Source: CAZGSN01 sp964371655
GTDB lineage: Bacteria; Desulfobacterota; Binatia; HRBIN30
Assembly: GCA_964371655.1 (NCBI GenBank)
Contig: CAYJOD010000025.1
Span: forward strand, 1 to 64,000
DNA length: 64,000 nucleotides
Reading direction: 5' to 3'
Shown here: positions 28,854-37,775 of the stretch, piece after piece
How the letters are laid out: each line of letters begins with the position of its first letter
Numbering within the stretch: the stretch's first letter is position 1
Notes under the pieces: model-generated
What the model saw: the letters and a program-made list of their open reading frames with translations, nothing else
Database searches by the model: none
Told to the model about the DNA's origin: nothing
Translations under genes and position numbers: made by a program

Positions 28854-29213
28854 CACCACAGAGGCACAGAGGACACAGAGAAGATTATCATCAGAGGATG
28901 CAGGGCACATGACCTTCCGAAAGAGTCCCCACAAGTGCATGACGATTTGGACTCCACGATCCTCATCCTGAAAACCTCGATTAGAACCGCGGATGAACAC
29001 GGATGGACGCGGATTCGGAAGGGAACCACTTCCCTTCGAAGCGTATCGATTTTGTCCGGGCGAATTCATCACCTGAATCCCTGCATGTCCCGTTTCTGGC
29101 TGGTCTTATCCGCGTTCATCGGCGTCCATCCGCGGTTCCAACTGAGTTGTTCGGGCTTATTTGGGCCAGCAAGTGTTTCTGACTTCCTCTGTGCTCTCTG
29201 TGCCTCTGTGGTG
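28854..29213. repeat. Outer palindromic element (CACAGAGG type) with a nested insert
   Basis: The left arm CACCACAGAGGCACAGAGG and right arm CCTCTGTGCCTCTGTGGTG-type sequence are inverted, ~330 bp apart. Inside is the 188-bp element listed separately. It fills the gap between brnA and the DUF6206-like gene; no gene is present. Confidence 0.75.
28970..29157. repeat. 188-bp dispersed repeat, copy 1
   Basis: Almost identical, in the same orientation, to 58893-59076. It starts GAAAACCTCGATTAG and contains imperfect terminal inverted repeats (ACCGCGGATGAACACGGATG and CATCGGCGTCCATCCGCGGT). A truncated piece of the same repeat is seen at about 56313-56346. Non-coding. Confidence 0.85.
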
Positions 29214-29224
29214 AGAAATCCGGG

Positions 29225-30163
29225 CTAACGATCGATCCGCCCCGGTAGGATGAAGTCGTAACGGCGGCGCAGGAGCTTGGTGTTGACGAAGCGGCTGAGC
29301 CGGCGCGCACGCAGGGATAGCTCCAGAGTCGCCGCGTCGTTGGTGTAGTAGGCCTTCACCCGCTCGGCATCGATCCGTCCCAGGTGTTCGGCCTGCGGCT
29401 GGCGTGCGATCCAGTCGTTCACCAATTCGATCATCGGCGCGATCTTGTCCGCCGCGCCTTCCTTCTTGAAGTTGCCGATGAGGTCGACCATCGTCGGCTC
29501 GAAGCGGTAGTAGTCCTCCAGGTAGCGTTCGATCGCACCGCTGCGCCGCACCCACCACTGCATCGGCCGCGGATACGCGCACAGAAACACGTCGAGGCCG
29601 ATCTCGAGAACACCGTCCTTGCGCATGAAAGGCGTGCTCACGTCGATCAGCAGCGGGCGCCGCGCGCGTACGGATTCGTCCGGCCAGTGCCAATTCGACA
29701 GCTGCGCGTCGACGCCGACTTCACGACCGTCGTTTCGGTGGGCGTTGGCGTCGAGAACACGGCCCACGGCGATCGCAATCTGCTCGATCAGAGGAAACAG
29801 ATCCGGCGCAGAAACGCGGCGCAGCAGGGCGTGACCAAAGCGCGAGGCATCGAGCCGCGGCTGCATGACGTAGACAACGTGACGTCCAGGCTCGGGCTGC
29901 AACGGGATCAGCTCGGTCGGCGCCACTTCGACGTCGAGATCGCGCAGGATCGCGACGTAGTGTTCCACCACTGTCGCGTAGGCGAGAGCCGCTTCGTGGC
30001 TGATGAATCCGGACATGCGCTTGAGGACCACGCCGGGTAGCTCGCGCGTCCCGAGAACTGCCGAGACTTCGCCGTAGCCGAGCACTTCGACGCCGCAGCG
30101 GGTCGGATCGCTGGGGTCGAGTCGGCGTTCGATCTCGAGCAGGGTTTGAGCGGTTGTGCTCAC
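29225..30163 (-). CDS. DUF6206-like protein with kinase-like motifs
   Basis: A 312-residue soluble protein, not firmly recognised (resembles the uncharacterised DUF6206 group). Motif order suggests a protein-kinase/aminoglycoside-phosphotransferase fold: a glycine loop GYGEVSAVLG, then VVLKRM (candidate ATP-binding Lys), YVMQPRLD as hinge, VDAQLSNW as catalytic loop (Asp...Asn) and LIDVSTPF in the position of the metal-binding Asp. The GTG start at 30163 overlaps the upstream aminotransferase stop by 4 bases, so the two are translationally coupled. Kinase activity is inference. Confidence 0.65.
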   Translation of the reverse strand: MSTTAQTLLEIERRLDPSDPTRCGVEVLGYGEVSAVLGTRELPGVVLKRMSGFISHEAALAYATVVEHYVAILRDLDVEVAPTELIPLQPEPGRHVVYVMQPRLDASRFGHALLRRVSAPDLFPLIEQIAIAVGRVLDANAHRNDGREVGVDAQLSNWHWPDESVRARRPLLIDVSTPFMRKDGVLEIGLDVFLCAYPRPMQWWVRRSGAIERYLEDYYRFEPTMVDLIGNFKKEGAADKIAPMIELVNDWIARQPQAEHLGRIDAERVKAYYTNDAATLELSLRARRLSRFVNTKLLRRRYDFILPGRIDR

Positions 30164-31428
30164 GCGCGCCCGAGCCGCGTCTCGCAGAGCGCCACGGTCT
30201 TCTCGACCAAGGCGAGCAGCTCGTCGCATTCGGCGGCGTTGATCAGCAGTCCGGGTTTGAACTGCAGCACCGAGCGGTCGAAGCCGGCGAAGAAGGCCCA
30301 GAGCCCGACCTCATAGCCGGCCGACGTCATCATCGGCCCCGCGTGCTCGAGATCGAAGCGCAGCCCCATGACCAGCCCGTTGCGCCGGATCTCGACGAGG
30401 AAAGGATGCCGCGCCCGAATCGCTTCCAGCCCGGCACCGAGGCGGTTCGACATTACCGTTGCGTTGTCGATGATCCCCGGACGCTGCAGAATCTCGAGCA
30501 CCTTGAGCGCCACGTGGCAGCCAATCTCGGCGCCGCCGAAAGTCGACACATGGCCCCAGCCATTGTCTTGCAGCCAGCCCGCAACCCGTTCGCTGAGAAT
30601 CGTCGCGGCGATCGGGTAGATGCCGCCGGAGAGCCCTTTGCCGGTGACCAAAATATCCGGCTGCACGCCGTAGCCTTCGACGGCCCACATGCGGCCGGTG
30701 CGTCCCAGTCCGGTCTGCACTTCATCGGCAACGAACAGCGCACCGGTCTCTTCGCACAAGGCCTTCACGCCCGTGAGATAATTCGCCGCCGGCATCGGAA
30801 AACCAAGGGTCGCGGGAATCGTCTCGAGCAGCACCGCGGCCGCGTCGCGTCCCGCCAAGGCGGCCTTCATCGCCGCGAGATCGTTGAAGGGCACTTGCAC
30901 GAATTCCGCCGCCGGCCCGTCGCACAGAAAATATTGCGCGTTCTTCAGATCGCCTGCCGCCAGGCCGAGACCGGTATGACCGTGGTAGCTACCAATCAGC
31001 GCGACGATCTTGCGCCGTTGCGTAGCGTGGCGTGCCGTCTTGATAGCGATGTCGATCGCTTCACTGCCGCTGGAGGCGAAGACGCTGTAGCGCAAGTCGC
31101 CGGGACAAACCTGCGCCAGAGCTTCTGCCAACCGCGCCCGCGGCACACTGGCGAAGTGGTGATTGCCGACGTCGTAGAGCTCAACCGCCTCGCGCAGGGC
31201 GGCGATGATCTCCGGGTTGCGGTGCCCGAGGCTGAAGGTACCGCCGTTGATGTGCACGTCGAAGAGCTTGCGCCCGTCGAGATCCCAGAAGTAGTGACCC
31301 TCGCGCCGTCCCATCACCGGCGGCGCACCGAGCATCTTGAAGGTCTCGACGCGACCGGGGCAGACGTACCGCGCCGCCAGAGCGATCACCGCGTCCTTAT
31401 CCAGAGTGTCTGTGCTTGCATACGACAT
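30160..31428 (-). CDS. Class III aminotransferase family, PLP-dependent
   Basis: A 422-residue fold-type I PLP enzyme of the class III (ornithine aminotransferase-like) group. It shows FASSGSEAIDIAIK (phosphate-binding), GSYHGHTGL, VADEVQTGLGRTG with the PLP-pyridine Asp235, and the Schiff-base Lys264 in VTGKGLSGG. Substrate cannot be predicted; class III members include amine, acetylornithine and diaminobutyrate aminotransferases and the phospho-lyases. ATG 31428 has GGAGGTGG 6 bases upstream. Coupled downstream to a kinase-like gene. Confidence 0.9.
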   Translation of the reverse strand: MSYASTDTLDKDAVIALAARYVCPGRVETFKMLGAPPVMGRREGHYFWDLDGRKLFDVHINGGTFSLGHRNPEIIAALREAVELYDVGNHHFASVPRARLAEALAQVCPGDLRYSVFASSGSEAIDIAIKTARHATQRRKIVALIGSYHGHTGLGLAAGDLKNAQYFLCDGPAAEFVQVPFNDLAAMKAALAGRDAAAVLLETIPATLGFPMPAANYLTGVKALCEETGALFVADEVQTGLGRTGRMWAVEGYGVQPDILVTGKGLSGGIYPIAATILSERVAGWLQDNGWGHVSTFGGAEIGCHVALKVLEILQRPGIIDNATVMSNRLGAGLEAIRARHPFLVEIRRNGLVMGLRFDLEHAGPMMTSAGYEVGLWAFFAGFDRSVLQFKPGLLINAAECDELLALVEKTVALCETRLGRA

Positions 31429-31534
31429 CGACGCCACCTCCCTGCGGTGGCCGAGTATGCAACTCGAGCCCCTCTCTCGGCAAGCCGGGGCGAGGCGATC
31501 GTCGAAGCGACGGAGAAATCGCGCGTTCGTTCTT

Positions 31535-31629
31535 GTAGGGGCAACCCCCCGTGGTTGCCCAAGCCTTGGTGGCGAGAGGATACCTGGATGACCTGTGTGA
31601 AGAGGGCAGGCACGGGGGCCTGCCCCTAC
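31535..31629. repeat. Palindromic repeat (GTAGGGGCA ends)
   Basis: The outer ends GTAGGGGCA / TGCCCCTAC are inverted. Two smaller hairpins lie inside (GGGCAACC-GGTTGCCC and GGGCAGGC-GCCTGCCC). Same family as 5226-5250. It lies in the divergent promoter gap between the aminotransferase and the lipoprotein gene. Confidence 0.75.
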
Positions 31630-31727
31630 GTCCGGAGGTTCCATCGGCGAATTCGCCGCGAGCCCGTCTTGCGCGCGGCCACCCGGCGTGGACTCACCCG
31701 CAGCGATGTGAGAGCATTTGCCGCTGC

Positions 31728-33164
31728 ATGGAACCGACAGCTTCAGCGGTACGCCCGTATTCGGGCCGGGTGCGAGCCCCGTGGTGGGTCCTTGTCGTCC
31801 TTGCCTTGGCGCTGGGAGCCGCGGGCTGCGGGGATAACGATCCGCCGCCACCGATCTGCTCGGAGAGCGCGGCGACATACGGTTGCCTGCAACGCGCCGA
31901 GCGCCCTCCGATCGCCGACACTCTCGCGGTCAACACTCATTTCTCGTCCAACGTCGATCGCGCCGCTCTGGCCAAGCTGCGCGCAGCCGGGGTACGCACC
32001 CTGCGCAACGACTTGATCTGGCAGGACGTCGAGAAGACGCGCGGCGTCTACGACTTCGTTGCCAGCGGCTACGACGCGCTGGTGGCGGCGGCGGAAGCGG
32101 AAGGATTGCGATTCCTGTTCATCCTAGATTACGGCAACTACCTCTACGGCGGGTACCCGAAGGCCGTCGTCTCCGACGCCGGGCGCGCCGCGTTTGCGGC
32201 TTTCGCGGAAGCCGCGGCACAGCGTTATGGCGGGCGCGGGCATACGTGGGAGATCTGGAATGAGCCGAATAGCCCCTCCTTTTGGATCGGCCCTTTGGTT
32301 CGCCCCAACCCAGAGCAGTATGCCCTTCTCGTGCAAGCCACCGTTCCGGCGCTGCGGCGCAGCGACCCAAGCGGCAAGATCCTGGCCGGTGCCGTCTTCT
32401 ATGGAGACCTGACGAATGCCGAGATGTTCGGCGCCATCGAGGCACCGGAGTTCTTGCGACGCCTGGCCGCGACCGGTGTCTTCCGCAGCGTCGACGGCGT
32501 CTCGGCGCACTTCTACCGCAGCGAGGCCCCGGAGACGGTGCAGCCCGACGTGGAAGCGATCCGGCAGATCGTGCGCGATGGAGGTGCGGACCTACCGGTG
32601 TGGAGCGGCGAGTGGGGATACAGCAGCTACGACCCGACCGCGCCGTCGACCGGATACAACTTCGTTGCCGCCGTCTCACTCGAACGGCAGGCGAGTTACA
32701 TCGATCGCATGTACCTGACGAACTACGTGCTCGGTGTGCCGACTAGCGTTTACTACCAGGACCTCGACCCGGCGAATCCAAGCCCCGGCAACATCGAAGA
32801 TCACTGGGGCCTGTATCGCAATGATCTGAGCGACAAGCCGGCGTACGCTGCCGTATTCGCGCTCAATCGTTTGGTTGGCAACGCGCGCAGTCGTGGCACT
32901 CTCGTTCTCGATGCGGGCGAGCACGGCATTGTCTTCGACACCCAGCCGCAGACGACCACCGTGATGTGGGCCGAGCAGGAGGCGCGTTGGTTGGTGTCGG
33001 GCCGTGGTTCCGGCGTCCACTTGCTGAGCCGCGACGGCCACGATCAGACCCCGTCGACTCTTGCCGGCGGAGGATCCAGTGAGATTCATCTTCTCCCCGA
33101 TGACGGACCGATCTATCTGGTCGGCGACATGCAGCTCAGTCGGGTGAGCGCGGCGGCGAGATGA
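31728..33164 (+). CDS. Lipoprotein with glycoside hydrolase (clan A-like) barrel
   Basis: A 478-residue lipoprotein. The signal ends in LGAAGC with lipidated Cys34. The body looks like a retaining glycosidase TIM barrel (GH5/GH39-type). VRNDLIWQDVEKTRGVYDF-like sequence opens the barrel, WEIWNEPN supplies acid/base Glu179, and WSGEWGYSS supplies nucleophile Glu295. A C-terminal beta domain follows. ATG 31728 was chosen because the signal peptide starts there; the upstream open frame crosses a repeat. Substrate unknown. Confidence 0.8.
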   Translation: MEPTASAVRPYSGRVRAPWWVLVVLALALGAAGCGDNDPPPPICSESAATYGCLQRAERPPIADTLAVNTHFSSNVDRAALAKLRAAGVRTLRNDLIWQDVEKTRGVYDFVASGYDALVAAAEAEGLRFLFILDYGNYLYGGYPKAVVSDAGRAAFAAFAEAAAQRYGGRGHTWEIWNEPNSPSFWIGPLVRPNPEQYALLVQATVPALRRSDPSGKILAGAVFYGDLTNAEMFGAIEAPEFLRRLAATGVFRSVDGVSAHFYRSEAPETVQPDVEAIRQIVRDGGADLPVWSGEWGYSSYDPTAPSTGYNFVAAVSLERQASYIDRMYLTNYVLGVPTSVYYQDLDPANPSPGNIEDHWGLYRNDLSDKPAYAAVFALNRLVGNARSRGTLVLDAGEHGIVFDTQPQTTTVMWAEQEARWLVSGRGSGVHLLSRDGHDQTPSTLAGGGSSEIHLLPDDGPIYLVGDMQLSRVSAAAR

Positions 33165-33216
33165 CCGCGCGGCATCGGGATGAGGGACTGGGCTACGGTA
33201 AGGGGATCGACCTCAC

Positions 33217-33484
33217 GGCGCAGGCTAAAGTCCTGCGCCTACATCAGTCAGAACAGCCCGCGGCAACGGGCTGTTGGCGCAGGACGGCTTTGCACTTAAC
33301 CTCGACTCGGAATGTTTCTATCCGACAACACCAATTGTCATTCCGAGCGGGAGCGAGGAATCTGCACTGGAATGTCGGGTGGCTGCCGCACTCGGAAGAT
33401 TCCTCGCCGCGGAAGTGCAACGGCTCGGAATGACATCCGTGGAGACTCTTAGTGCAAAGCCCGCACAGGACTTTAGCCTGCGCC
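33217..33484. repeat. Palindromic repeat split by an insertion
   Basis: Ends GGCGCAGGCTAAAGTCC / GGACTTTAGCCTGCGCC are exact inverted repeats, with a second hairpin inside (AACAGCCCG / CGGGCTGTT, 33252-33275). The element is interrupted by the GGCTTTGCAC element 33286-33461. The gap 33165-33550 holds no gene. Confidence 0.8.
33286..33461. mobile_element. MITE-like element with GGCTTTGCAC ends, different core
   Basis: It has the same 10-bp terminal inverted repeats as the 171-bp elements at 22128 and 37776. The interior (33337-33434) is instead the GTCATTCCGAGCG palindrome also found in the element at 17157. Flanking 9-mers GCGCAGGAC and GCACAGGAC (8 of 9; one extra base at the right junction) fit a target duplication within the outer repeat. 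Confidence 0.75.
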
Positions 33485-33550
33485 GGTGATGGGCAAGCTG
33501 AATGCGGCATCGTCGTCACGACGGAAACACCTGCACGCAGGAGATCTGAT

Positions 33551-34912
33551 ATGGCCATCGAATCCATCAACCCCGCCACCGGTAAATTGCTGAAGCGTTT
33601 CAAGCCGCAGAGCTGGGCGCACGTCGATCGTGCCCTCGGCGCGGCCGCGGCGGCGTTCCCGGCGTGGCGGAAGAAATCCTACAGCGAGCGCGGGCTGGTT
33701 CTGCGGCGAGCGGCGCGGGTGCTGCGCGCCGACAAGAAGCTGGCACAGCTCATCACCGCGGAGATGGGCAAGCCGATCACGCAGTCGAAAGCCGAGATCG
33801 AGAAGTGCGCCTGGGCCTGCGAGTACTACGCCGACAACGCCGAGCGCTTGCTGGCGATCGAAGTGATCCCAACCGACGCGCAGAAGAGCTACGTGCGCTT
33901 CGACCCGCTCGGCACCGTGCTCGCGGTGATGCCCTGGAACTTCCCCTTCTGGCAGGTGTTCCGCTTCGCTGCCCCGGCGCTGATGGCGGGCAATGTCGCC
34001 GTTCTCAAACACGCCTCCAACGTTCCGCAGTGCGCCCTGCAGATCGAAGACGTCTTGCGCCGAGCCAAGCTTCCGCAAGGTTGCTTCCAGACGCTTCTGG
34101 TGCCGTCGGGCATGGTGAACCGCATCATCGCGAATCCGCGCGTTGCCGCGATCACCCTCACCGGCAGCGGGCCGGCAGGGATACAGGTGGCGACCGCCGC
34201 CGCTAAGCACTTGAAGAAGACGGTGCTGGAGCTCGGCGGCGCCGACCCCTTCATCGTCCTGCGCGATGCCGACCTCGAAGCGTGCTGTGCCGCGGCGGCG
34301 CTGGCGCGCACGATCAACTCCGGCCAGAGCTGCATCGCCGCGAAACGCTTCATCGTCGAACGCACGATCGCCAAGGAGTTCACCGACCGCTTCGTGGAAG
34401 CGATGCAAGCCTTGCGCGTCGGCGATCCGACCTCGCCGCGCACGGCGGTTGGACCCTTGGCGCGTGCCGACCTGGTCGACGAGCTCGATCAGCAGGTGCA
34501 GCGCTCGCTACGTCGCGGGGCGCGCCTGTTGATCGGTGGCACCAAGCTCCTCGGCCCGGGATTTTTCTACGTCCCCACCGTCCTTGCCGACGTGCGTCCG
34601 GGAATGCCGGCCTACGACGACGAGCTCTTCGGCCCGGTGGCCAGCGTCATCGTCGCTCGCGACGCCGACGATGCCGTGCGCATCGCCAACGACTCCTGCT
34701 TCGGGCTCGGCGCCAGCGTCTGGACACGCAATCTCGCCAAGGCGGAGGAGCTGGCGGCGCGCATCGAGTCCGGCGTCGTGCACGTCAACGACTCGGTCAA
34801 GTCGGATCCACGCCTGCCGTTCGGCGGCGTCAAGCAGTCAGGTTACGGCCGCGAGCTCGGTGCCTACGGGATCAAGGAGTTCACCAACATCAAAACGGTG
34901 GTCGTAAAGTAG
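33551..34912 (+). CDS. NAD(P)-dependent aldehyde dehydrogenase (succinate-semialdehyde type)
   Basis: A 453-residue aldehyde dehydrogenase oxidising an aldehyde to the acid. General base Glu227 (LELGGADPF) and nucleophile Cys261 (NSGQSCIAAKR) are present. The cofactor region PWNFPFWQVFRFAAPALMAGN and the C-terminal PFGGVKQSGYGRELG match the short Sad/GabD1-like succinate-semialdehyde dehydrogenase group. The substrate assignment is by resemblance only. Ribosome binding site GGAGA precedes ATG 33551. No gabT is adjacent. Confidence 0.88.
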   Translation: MAIESINPATGKLLKRFKPQSWAHVDRALGAAAAAFPAWRKKSYSERGLVLRRAARVLRADKKLAQLITAEMGKPITQSKAEIEKCAWACEYYADNAERLLAIEVIPTDAQKSYVRFDPLGTVLAVMPWNFPFWQVFRFAAPALMAGNVAVLKHASNVPQCALQIEDVLRRAKLPQGCFQTLLVPSGMVNRIIANPRVAAITLTGSGPAGIQVATAAAKHLKKTVLELGGADPFIVLRDADLEACCAAAALARTINSGQSCIAAKRFIVERTIAKEFTDRFVEAMQALRVGDPTSPRTAVGPLARADLVDELDQQVQRSLRRGARLLIGGTKLLGPGFFYVPTVLADVRPGMPAYDDELFGPVASVIVARDADDAVRIANDSCFGLGASVWTRNLAKAEELAARIESGVVHVNDSVKSDPRLPFGGVKQSGYGRELGAYGIKEFTNIKTVVVK

Positions 34913-35058
34913 CAGCGGTGCGCCTTCGGATCGTGGATCAGGCAGACGCGGTGGCGGCAGCCGTGGTTTTCGATCTTACCCTTTCGTCGAAGGCCATGAC
35001 CCGATTTGCACCGAGTCACGCCTCAGCTCCGGCGAGCACTTGTGGTATATGTTCGTCC

Positions 35059-35331
35059 GTGGACCGCGACTCCGAAGCACGACGGCTGGCACGCTTATAC
35101 GTCTGGTGGCAGGCACCTGAAGTCACTCTCGCCGAGCCTCGTAAACTGCTCTGTCAGATCCTGAAGGTTGGGCGCGCCGAGGACTACGCTATCGCCGAGC
35201 AGATCTGGGGAGAGCCGGCTTTGCGCCGAGCCCTGACGGATGCGCTTCCGGGCGACATCGACCCCAAGTCCGAGAACTTCTGGCGTCTTCACTTCGGCGC
35301 CGATCCGGTCGCGAAAGGGAGGGGGCGGTGA
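35059..35331 (+). CDS. Small partner (antitoxin-like) of AbiEii-type protein
   Basis: A 90-residue protein starting VDRDSEARRLARLYVWWQAP and continuing EPRKLLCQILKVG...RRALTDALPGDIDPKSENFWRLHFG. The pattern matches small proteins encoded directly before AbiEii/AbiGii nucleotidyltransferases and thought to be their antitoxins. The stop overlaps the downstream GTG start by 4 bases. GTG 35059 is preferred; an ATG at 34996 would add 21 residues of low-complexity sequence. Confidence 0.65.
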   Translation: MDRDSEARRLARLYVWWQAPEVTLAEPRKLLCQILKVGRAEDYAIAEQIWGEPALRRALTDALPGDIDPKSENFWRLHFGADPVAKGRGR

Positions 35332-35981
35332 TACACGTCGAAATCCTTCCGGGACCGCAACGCGCTTTCTGGGATGACGAGATAGGCCTGCTGCCACGCG
35401 GCTGGGTGCTGTACGGCGGTACAGCAATTGCCCTTCAATTGGGGCACCGACAGTCCTTGGACTTCGACTTCTTCTCCTCGGCTCCCCTCGACCGCGCGGC
35501 TCTGCGCCAATCGAGCGCAGCCGTCGCCACAGCACGGACAATCCAAGACGAACCGAACACCCTCACGGTGATCGCGGAGAAGGCCGGACAACCCACCAAG
35601 CTATCATTTTTCGGTGGAATCGGATTTGGCCGTGTTGGTGAGCCCCTACGGACTCCGCAAAAAGTTCCTGTCGCCTCGCTCCTAGACTTGTTCGGCACCA
35701 AGTTGGCAACAATCACGCAACGAATCGAAGCGCGCGACTACATCGATATCGCAGCCATCCTGGCTTCCGGCCTAGGCATCAATCAGGGGATCGGGGCACT
35801 GCTCGCTCTCTACGGGGATCAGGCAAGTGGACTGCAATCTATAAAGACCATGGCGTGGTTCAAGGACGGCGGTCTCGAAGCCATTCTGGCACCTGCGGTG
35901 AAGCAACGACTTATTGTCGCCGCGCAAGAGTTCGACACACAGACCCGCGCACTACCCCTCCTTTCGCAAAGGCTCGACTAA
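35328..35981 (+). CDS. AbiEii/AbiGii-type nucleotidyltransferase toxin
   Basis: A 217-residue nucleotidyltransferase-fold protein. The signature GGTAIAL (30-36) followed by LDFDFFS with Asp45 and Asp47 gives the metal-binding pair of the family. LDLFGTKLATITQRIEARDYIDIAAIL is the typical second conserved region. AbiEii members act as NTP-transferring toxins in type IV systems or phage abortive infection. Coupled to the small upstream gene by a GTGA overlap. Confidence 0.8.
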   Translation: MIHVEILPGPQRAFWDDEIGLLPRGWVLYGGTAIALQLGHRQSLDFDFFSSAPLDRAALRQSSAAVATARTIQDEPNTLTVIAEKAGQPTKLSFFGGIGFGRVGEPLRTPQKVPVASLLDLFGTKLATITQRIEARDYIDIAAILASGLGINQGIGALLALYGDQASGLQSIKTMAWFKDGGLEAILAPAVKQRLIVAAQEFDTQTRALPLLSQRLD

Positions 35982-36057
35982 CTCCGCGGGTGACGCAGGA
36001 AGACCGGGAGGACGTTTTGCGCGCGAGGTGCTGACCGCCGTCCTTCAGCGCCCCGAT

Positions 36058-37560
36058 CTACTGCAACGCCGCGCGTGCGGCGCGCCAGGCGCCTTGGATG
36101 ACGTTTCCGACGCCGGCGCCGCTCTCGCTCTGCGAGCCGACGAACCACAGACCGCGCACCGGCGTGCGGTGCGGGATGCCGGCCTTCCCCAGGACCGGTG
36201 CGACGCCGCCGAAGCTGTGATGCGAGAGGAACGTCCGCGCCTTGAAATCTTCCGGCGTCAGGATGACGCGCACCTTGGTGCGGGCGGCGAGACCAGGAAT
36301 GAACGGCTCCGCCGCGGCGACCAGCTTGTCGGCGAGCTCCTCGCGGCGCTCGCTCCAGGTGCCGTCGGACAACCGATTCGGCGCCACCGTGTAGATGGTG
36401 ACCGCGTGGCAACCGGGCGGGGCCATCTCCGGCGAGTGCATGGAAGGAACGTAGATCAGAAATCCGTCGCGGCCTTCGTGATAGTGCCCGCTACGGCAGT
36501 CGGCGACGCCGCCTTCGATGTCGTAGGTGCCGTAGTAATAGTAGAGCGGGTGCGGCTGCCGCGGGTCGAAGTCGATCCCAAGGTGCACCATCAGCACCGA
36601 TTCCATCAACGGCAGCTCCGATACCTTCGCAGCGAAGTCCGCCGGCAGGTGCTCGCTGCCGACCAGTTGTACGAAGGCCTCGCGCGCACCACCGCTGACG
36701 AAGACCATGTCCGCGGGCTCGATGTCATCGACAACGACGCCTCGAACGACACCGGCCTCGATTGCGACACGGCAAACGCCGCAACTGGTGCGGATGCGAC
36801 CGCCGCCCTCCGCCACGACCTTGGCGAGGGCATCGATCAGCCGCTCGCAGCCGCCGGCGATGTAATGGTGGCTCTGCCCGGCGCCCGGCGCCGCGAGCGG
36901 AACCCGCTTGTCGTAGACGGCTTCCGGGTTCACGGCCGGGATACCCAGGCCGGGGAACTCGTCGGGCCGCACGACGAAGTCGGCGAGGATCGAAATGAAC
37001 ACCGCCTGCAAGCGCTTCGAGTCGAAGAAGTGATCCATGATCCGCTGCGCGTTCCAGTTGCGCTTCGACCACAGCGGCAGCAGCTCGGCGAAGAGTCGCG
37101 CCCGCAGGATCAGCGCCTTCGCGGCGGACGACCACTCCGCGCGCGCAGCTAGATCCATCACCCGCGTCATGCGGTTGTGGAAGCGGTAGTAGCGATCGAG
37201 GTTGCGACTCTCTGCGGGGAAGATCTCCTTCAAGCGCTCGCGTCGCCACAACGGACCTTGGTAGTGGTCGGGAATCTCGACGCGAAAATCTGGAAAGACG
37301 TAGACCCGATCGCCACGGATCAAGCACACGCGTTCGCTCACACCCAGTGCCGCGAGAATGCGTCCGACCGGCTCCGATGGTGCGAGCCCGGCGATGAGAA
37401 GCGGGCCGAGATCCCACCTAAACCCGTCGCGCTCCAATGTCGCGGTCACGCCACCGATGCGCGGCCACTGCTCGTACACCGTGACCTCGTGCCCGGCTTT
37501 CGCCAGCACCGCCGCCGCCGTGAGGCCGCCGACACCGGAGCCGATGACCGCCGCCTTCAT
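36058..37560 (-). CDS. Phytoene-desaturase-like FAD-dependent oxidoreductase
   Basis: A 500-residue flavoprotein of the CrtI/carotenoid oxidoreductase-retinol saturase superfamily. The N-terminal dinucleotide-binding motif is VIGSGVGGLTAAAVLAKAGH, followed by the acidic VYEQ ending the second strand. RWDLGP and the C-terminal FAD segment LWFVGSQSESGAGVGNVIQGAWRAA are in place. Carotenoid or another polyisoprenoid/lipid substrate is possible; no crtB or crtE is nearby. ATG 37560 was chosen at the start of the FAD motif. Confidence 0.82.
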   Translation of the reverse strand: MKAAVIGSGVGGLTAAAVLAKAGHEVTVYEQWPRIGGVTATLERDGFRWDLGPLLIAGLAPSEPVGRILAALGVSERVCLIRGDRVYVFPDFRVEIPDHYQGPLWRRERLKEIFPAESRNLDRYYRFHNRMTRVMDLAARAEWSSAAKALILRARLFAELLPLWSKRNWNAQRIMDHFFDSKRLQAVFISILADFVVRPDEFPGLGIPAVNPEAVYDKRVPLAAPGAGQSHHYIAGGCERLIDALAKVVAEGGGRIRTSCGVCRVAIEAGVVRGVVVDDIEPADMVFVSGGAREAFVQLVGSEHLPADFAAKVSELPLMESVLMVHLGIDFDPRQPHPLYYYYGTYDIEGGVADCRSGHYHEGRDGFLIYVPSMHSPEMAPPGCHAVTIYTVAPNRLSDGTWSERREELADKLVAAAEPFIPGLAARTKVRVILTPEDFKARTFLSHHSFGGVAPVLGKAGIPHRTPVRGLWFVGSQSESGAGVGNVIQGAWRAARAALQ

Positions 37561-37775
37561 GTCGGCACGACCGTGGGCGCATTCATCGCACGCGAAATAA
37601 AGGATGCTGGATGCGAAGTCCAACCAACAGGTTGAGCGAATCTGACCGCTTGCTCACGCGCGACTCTGACATGGCAAACGCCTGCGGATCTCGACCTGAG
37701 CCGCGACCGTTAGGGAGCCGTTACCCGTGGGACCTCCCGCACTGGGCGGGCCAGCTGCATGGGTAGGTGCCAGGG

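Noticed and set aside
35914..37152. Long plus-strand frame over the oxidoreductase
   Set aside because: Shadow of the minus-strand FAD-dependent gene, which has a clear dinucleotide-binding motif.
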